A DNA stretch of 19,134 nt, from NCBI GenBank assembly GCA_030599055.1, contig JAUVOS010000012.1:1-19134 (forward strand), read 5' to 3'. A program made the position numbers and the translations under genes. Under the pieces are notes generated by a model. That model saw only the letters and a program-made list of their open reading frames with translations. It searched no databases and had not been told where the DNA came from. The stretch comes from Lutibacter sp. (lineage in GTDB: Bacteria > Bacteroidota > Bacteroidia > Flavobacteriales > Flavobacteriaceae). Positions 16,059 through 19,134 of the stretch are shown one piece after another; within the stretch, counting starts at the first letter, position 1; the number at the start of each line of letters is the position of its first letter.

Positions 16059-16096
16059 AAAATGAGAAGCTCGTTAAAAAACAAACTTCCCATTTT
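16059..16096 (+). terminator. Possible terminator-like hairpin after the DUF2891 gene
   Basis: AAAATGAGAAG (16059-16069) can pair with CTTCCCATTTT (16086-16096), leaving a single A-C mismatch and a 16-base loop. The right arm ends in TTTT, but no longer T-tract follows, and it lies 180 bases after the stop codon. The role is uncertain. Confidence 0.3.
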
Positions 16097-16241
16097 CACT
16101 ACTAACTGAATATATGTATGTAAAAAAATTACACAACGTTTTTATATCATTTTTACACCTACAAATATCGGAAGAAATATTAAAATAGACAGTAACGAAT
16201 GTTACAGTTCAATTTTTATATATTTCGTTATAAAAAATATG

Positions 16242-16249
16242 TATATTTA
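16242..16249 (+). promoter_or_regulatory. Possible -7 box of the M48 protease gene
   Basis: TATATTTA is one base off TAnnTTTG and lies 24 bases before the chosen ATG at 16274. It would fall inside the coding region if translation began at 16199, which argues for the downstream start. The region is AT-rich, so chance matches are likely. Confidence 0.35.
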
Positions 16250-16273
16250 CCCAAAGCTTTAAAACCCAGAATT

Positions 16274-17065
16274 ATGGCATTTAGAACAAGTAGCAAAGGA
16301 AGAATTCCTATAAAACTTATTATTGGAGCGGGCATTATTCTTTTTGCCCTATTTAAATATTGGTCTAACACAGATACGAACGAATGGACAGGAAGAAAAC
16401 AGCATATTACCTTAGATGCTGAACAAGAAATTGCAATAGGACTTAGAAGTGCTCCACAAATGGCACAACAACATGGCGGTTTATACCCAGACCAGCAACT
16501 ACAAGACAAAATTGATCAAATAGGACGAAAATTAGTAAATAATAGTGTCGCCAGAAATACTCCTTACAAATATGACTTTCATCTGTTGAGAGACCCAAAT
16601 ACAATTAATGCATTTGCTTTGCCCGGCGGACAAGTATTTATAACTTATGGTCTTTTAAAACGTCTCGAAAATGAAGATCAGTTGGCTGGTATTTTAGGGC
16701 ATGAAATTGGTCATGTAGTTGGACGGCACTCAGCTGAACGTATTGCCAAGCAAGATCTTACACAAGGCATTATCAGTGGTATTTTAGTGGGTTCTGATGG
16801 AAGTGCGGGAGCAGCACAAACCGCGCAAATGATTGGTAATCTAGTGAATATGAAATATGGTCGAGATGATGAACTAGAAAGTGATGAGCTAGGTGTCCGT
16901 TTTATGATTGATGCAGGTTATCAACCTGAAGAATTGATCGGCGTCATGAAAATTCTTAAGCAAGCTGCTGGAGGACAACGTGTCCCTGAATTCCAAAGCA
17001 CACATCCCGATCCTGAAAATAGAATGGAAAAGATTAAAGAAGCTATTAAAAAATACAGAAAATAA
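16274..17065 (+). CDS. M48 family metalloprotease, membrane-anchored
   Basis: A 263-residue zinc metalloprotease related to the BepA/Oma1/LoiP branch of M48, whose known members act in quality control of envelope proteins. A basic N-terminus is followed by one transmembrane segment at about 12-28 (IPIKLIIGAGIILFALF), then the catalytic domain. GGQVFITYGLL (118-128) precedes LGHEIGHVVGRHSAER, with zinc ligands His143 and His147 and catalytic Glu144. The third ligand is in DELESDELG, probably Glu200. STHPDPENRM near 242-251 is the usual C-terminal signature. No TPR domain of the BepA type is present. The start at 16274 was preferred over ATG at 16199, because the extra 25 residues are not typical and overlap a likely promoter. 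Confidence 0.9.
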   Translation: MAFRTSSKGRIPIKLIIGAGIILFALFKYWSNTDTNEWTGRKQHITLDAEQEIAIGLRSAPQMAQQHGGLYPDQQLQDKIDQIGRKLVNNSVARNTPYKYDFHLLRDPNTINAFALPGGQVFITYGLLKRLENEDQLAGILGHEIGHVVGRHSAERIAKQDLTQGIISGILVGSDGSAGAAQTAQMIGNLVNMKYGRDDELESDELGVRFMIDAGYQPEELIGVMKILKQAAGGQRVPEFQSTHPDPENRMEKIKEAIKKYRK

Positions 17066-17180
17066 TCCTTGTACTTTACCCAACGGCAAACAGCACCAAA
17101 AGTTCATTTTATACTCAGAATCGAATACTTTTTTAAAAATATTTACACAAATACAACAAAATTATATTTTTCATAGAACG

Positions 17181-17192
17181 TGATAATTATCA
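17181..17192. promoter_or_regulatory. Perfect 12-bp palindrome beside the fadL-type promoter
   Basis: TGATAATTATCA is a perfect palindrome ending one base before the TTG -33 box (17194-17196). It has the size and position of a transcription-factor site. It shares the TGATAA/TTATCA arms of Fur-type sites but with shorter spacing. Binding is inferred only. Confidence 0.35.
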
Positions 17193-17193
17193 T

Positions 17194-17223
17194 TTGTTAC
17201 ATTGATTGTACCTTCTACTTTTG
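17194..17223 (+). promoter_or_regulatory. Consensus Bacteroidota promoter of the FadL-family gene
   Basis: TTG at 17194-17196 and TACTTTTG at 17216-17223 (exact TAnnTTTG) are separated by 19 bases, the ideal spacing. Transcription would start near 17230, giving a leader of about 43 bases. Confidence 0.78.
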
Positions 17224-17272
17224 CTTCGTAATAAATGTTACACATTATCAATATTAAACTAAATATTAAAAC

Positions 17273-18634
17273 ATGAAAAATTTAATTAAACTTATTCTTT
17301 TATTTTTTACAACTGCTACATTTGCACAAGCAGGTCATCTAATGGCTGGTGTTGGAAGCATAAATACCTCAATGGGTGGTGCCGCAACTGGTCAACCAAT
17401 AGATATTAGTGGTGCAATGCAATGGAATCCTGCATCTATTTCAACTTTTGACAGTAAAATAATAAACTTAGACGTTGGTCTATTCTTTGCTTTACCAGAA
17501 TTAAGTTCTACACTACCAGCAGGTATGATGTTTATGGGTTCTCCAGAAGTAACTGGAATAACAGAAGACGATAAAGGAGCTTCTCCTATGCCAGCTTTGG
17601 CTATGGTTTGGGGAAATGCAGACAGTAAACATACTTTTGGTGCCTCTGTTTTTGGAGTAAGCGGTTTTGGAGTTGATTTTGCTGAAGAAACTAATTTACC
17701 TATGGATGGTGGTGGAAATCCTAATCCTGATTGGAATCCTAATGAATCGAATGTAATAAGTTATCCTCAAAATATGGGTGGATTTGGACATATTTCATCT
17801 AATTATATGCTATTGCAAATCGGAGTTACTTATGCCTATAAAATATCAGACCAATTCTCAATTGGTGTACAACCAACTTTTAATTATGCTGCTTTAGAAT
17901 TAGCTCCAAACCCCACTTCATCTCCAAGTATGGCACTTGGCTACCCTGTTGCTGACAATGCTACTGCGACTGGTTTTGGTGCTCAATTTGGCTTATTTTA
18001 TGATTCTGGGGTAGGTTTTAAAGCAGGTGTATCTTATAAGACTACACAATACTTAAGCGATTTAGAATTCAAAAACACCTACTTAGATGGTTCTGAAGCA
18101 CCAGATACAAATTTTAATATGGACTTTCCTGCGATACTTTCATTTGGTCTAGGTTATTCTAATGATGCTATTGATTTTGCGTTAGATTATAGAATGGTTG
18201 ATTATGAAAATACCGATGGTTTTGCCGAAAAAGGATGGACAAATACAGCCTCGGTTGCAGGTTTTGGATGGAAAAATATAAATATTATTTCAGCTGGTTT
18301 ACAATATAAAGGAATTCCACAACTTCCTTTACGAGTAGGTTATACTTATAGCAGCAATCCTATTGATGAAGAATTGGCTTTCTTCTCAGTTTCTGCGCCA
18401 GCAATTATTAAAAATGCTTTCCAATTTGGTTTAGGTTATGAGATTAATGATAATTTCACTTTAAATGCTGTATATCATCATGGTGAAAGTGGCGATAAAA
18501 CAGAAGGGCAAATGTTAAATCCTATAATGATTACTGGAGAAAATCCTTATGGAGCGATACCAGGGACAAAAGTAGGTTATGAAATGACAACCGACCTTAT
18601 TATGTTAGGAATCTCTTATACTTTTAATAAGTAA
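17273..18634 (+). CDS. OmpP1/FadL family outer-membrane transport protein
   Basis: A 453-residue outer-membrane barrel of the FadL/TodX/OmpP1 family, which lets hydrophobic compounds such as long-chain fatty acids cross the outer membrane. A signal peptide (residues 1-18, TFA before Gln) is followed by GHLMAGVGSINTSMGGAATG, the glycine-rich N-terminal region, and the diagnostic WNPASIS, with NPA at 52-54. The body alternates strands and loops with many Gly, Asn, Tyr and Phe. The last strand, TTDLIMLGISYTFNK, ends near an aromatic residue, as the Bam machine expects. Length matches the family (about 400-500). It is monocistronic, with the strongest promoter in the window and a strong terminator. 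Substrate cannot be told from sequence. Confidence 0.93.
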   Translation: MKNLIKLILLFFTTATFAQAGHLMAGVGSINTSMGGAATGQPIDISGAMQWNPASISTFDSKIINLDVGLFFALPELSSTLPAGMMFMGSPEVTGITEDDKGASPMPALAMVWGNADSKHTFGASVFGVSGFGVDFAEETNLPMDGGGNPNPDWNPNESNVISYPQNMGGFGHISSNYMLLQIGVTYAYKISDQFSIGVQPTFNYAALELAPNPTSSPSMALGYPVADNATATGFGAQFGLFYDSGVGFKAGVSYKTTQYLSDLEFKNTYLDGSEAPDTNFNMDFPAILSFGLGYSNDAIDFALDYRMVDYENTDGFAEKGWTNTASVAGFGWKNINIISAGLQYKGIPQLPLRVGYTYSSNPIDEELAFFSVSAPAIIKNAFQFGLGYEINDNFTLNAVYHHGESGDKTEGQMLNPIMITGENPYGAIPGTKVGYEMTTDLIMLGISYTFNK

Positions 18635-18654
18635 TTTTTAATAAGAATCAGTTA

Positions 18655-18689
18655 AAAAAAAGCGATTTCATACTGGAGTCGCTTTTTTT
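18655..18689 (+). terminator. Intrinsic terminator of the FadL-family gene
   Basis: An 11-bp perfect stem, AAAAAAAGCGA (18655-18665) and TCGCTTTTTTT (18679-18689), with a 13-base loop. It lies 20 bases after the stop codon. The A-run and T-run could also let it work on the minus strand. Confidence 0.85.
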
Positions 18690-18691
18690 AT

Positions 18692-18699
18692 TAATTTTA
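18692..18699 (+). promoter_or_regulatory. Possible -7 box of the MmcQ/YjbR gene
   Basis: TAATTTTA differs from TAnnTTTG at the last base. It lies directly after the terminator and 23 bases before the ATG at 18723. Confidence 0.35.
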
Positions 18700-18722
18700 G
18701 CTATTTAATTGAACCTAGTATC

Positions 18723-19079
18723 ATGCTCAACAAAGAATCATTTAGAGAATATTGCCTGCGTAAAAAATCAGTTACAGAATCCTTTCCGTTTGATGAAGTT
18801 ACTTTAGTTTTTAAAGTGGCCGGTAAAATATTTGCTTTGACTTCTCTGGAAACTACAGATTTTCGAGTCAATTTAAAATGTGACCCGGAACGTGCCTTAG
18901 AGTTACGTGAAGAATACACAAGTATCATTCCCGGTTGGCATATGAGTAAAATACATTGGAATACGGTTATTGTAGATGGTTCTATAAATCAAGAATTGTT
19001 TAAAGAACTCGTTGATCACTCGTATGATTTAGTCGTGAAATCTTTGACAAAAAAGGCTAGAATGGAAGCTGGACTGTAA
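18723..19079 (+). CDS. MmcQ/YjbR family protein
   Basis: A 118-residue small protein of the MmcQ/YjbR family, which has a CyaY-like alpha/beta fold and is annotated as DNA-binding from structural similarity; its cellular role is not established. Visible family blocks are FPFDEVTLVFKVAGKIFAL (21-39), LKCDPERALELRE (51-63) and the hallmark PGWHMSKIHWNTV (70-82), followed by the C-terminal helix LVDHSYDLVVKSLTKKAR. Length is typical (about 115-120). It starts 23 bases after a near-consensus -7 box and stands alone behind the FadL terminator. The 55 bases after it, to the window end, show no feature I can support. Confidence 0.92.
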   Translation: MLNKESFREYCLRKKSVTESFPFDEVTLVFKVAGKIFALTSLETTDFRVNLKCDPERALELREEYTSIIPGWHMSKIHWNTVIVDGSINQELFKELVDHSYDLVVKSLTKKARMEAGL

Positions 19080-19134
19080 GTTGACTAAGATGCAGCGCGA
19101 AGTTTATTAAGTGTCGTAATTGTCAATTTATGCG

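Overview
The window looks like the chromosome of a low-GC member of the Flavobacteriaceae (Bacteroidota). Intergenic regions repeatedly carry the Bacteroidota sigma-A -7 box TAnnTTTG, twice with a well-spaced TTG -33 box. Ribosome binding sites are not obvious, lipoprotein signals are common, the C-termini of the outer-membrane barrels end in aromatic beta-signals, and the coaX / outer-membrane protein / TPR / lptC block is a flavobacterial arrangement. I see no rRNA, tRNA, CRISPR array, transposase, integrase or phage gene.

Layout. 1-293: non-coding, with a large imperfect palindrome built of CGCAAAG/CTTTGCG words, then the promoter of a small cold-shock protein (294-485) with a good terminator. 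545-782 and 2898-3020: palindromic repeat modules, largely inverted copies of each other, flanking a minus-strand lipoprotein M3 metallopeptidase (dcp, 783-2897). 3108-5156: metG, complete in every domain but broken by one in-frame TGA. 5153-5827: pth on the minus strand, tail to tail with metG and overlapping it by 4 bases. 5968-10025: four-gene plus-strand operon coaX, an outer-membrane barrel, a TPR protein and lptC. 10158-12278: a PpiD/SurA-type periplasmic folding factor under its own promoter. 12382-13920: the YifB/ComM AAA+ protein. 14084-14617: an unrecognised, visibly AT-richer membrane protein between two direct copies of a hairpin repeat. 14793-15878: DUF2891 lipoprotein. 15879-16273: non-coding, with hairpins and tandem TTCGTG repeats. 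16274-17065: membrane-anchored M48 metalloprotease. 17273-18634: FadL-family outer-membrane transporter, with a perfect 12-bp palindrome next to its promoter. 18723-19079: MmcQ/YjbR protein.

Most genes are housekeeping: translation (metG, pth), CoA synthesis (coaX), envelope biogenesis (lptC, ppiD, barrels, proteases). The coaX operon appears to couple a metabolic kinase to outer-membrane biogenesis genes, with the chaperone-like PPIase just downstream. I did not find a convincing new multi-gene system. The points most worth a second look are the nonsense codon in metG, the repeat-flanked orphan gene after yifB, and the several families of extragenic palindromes.
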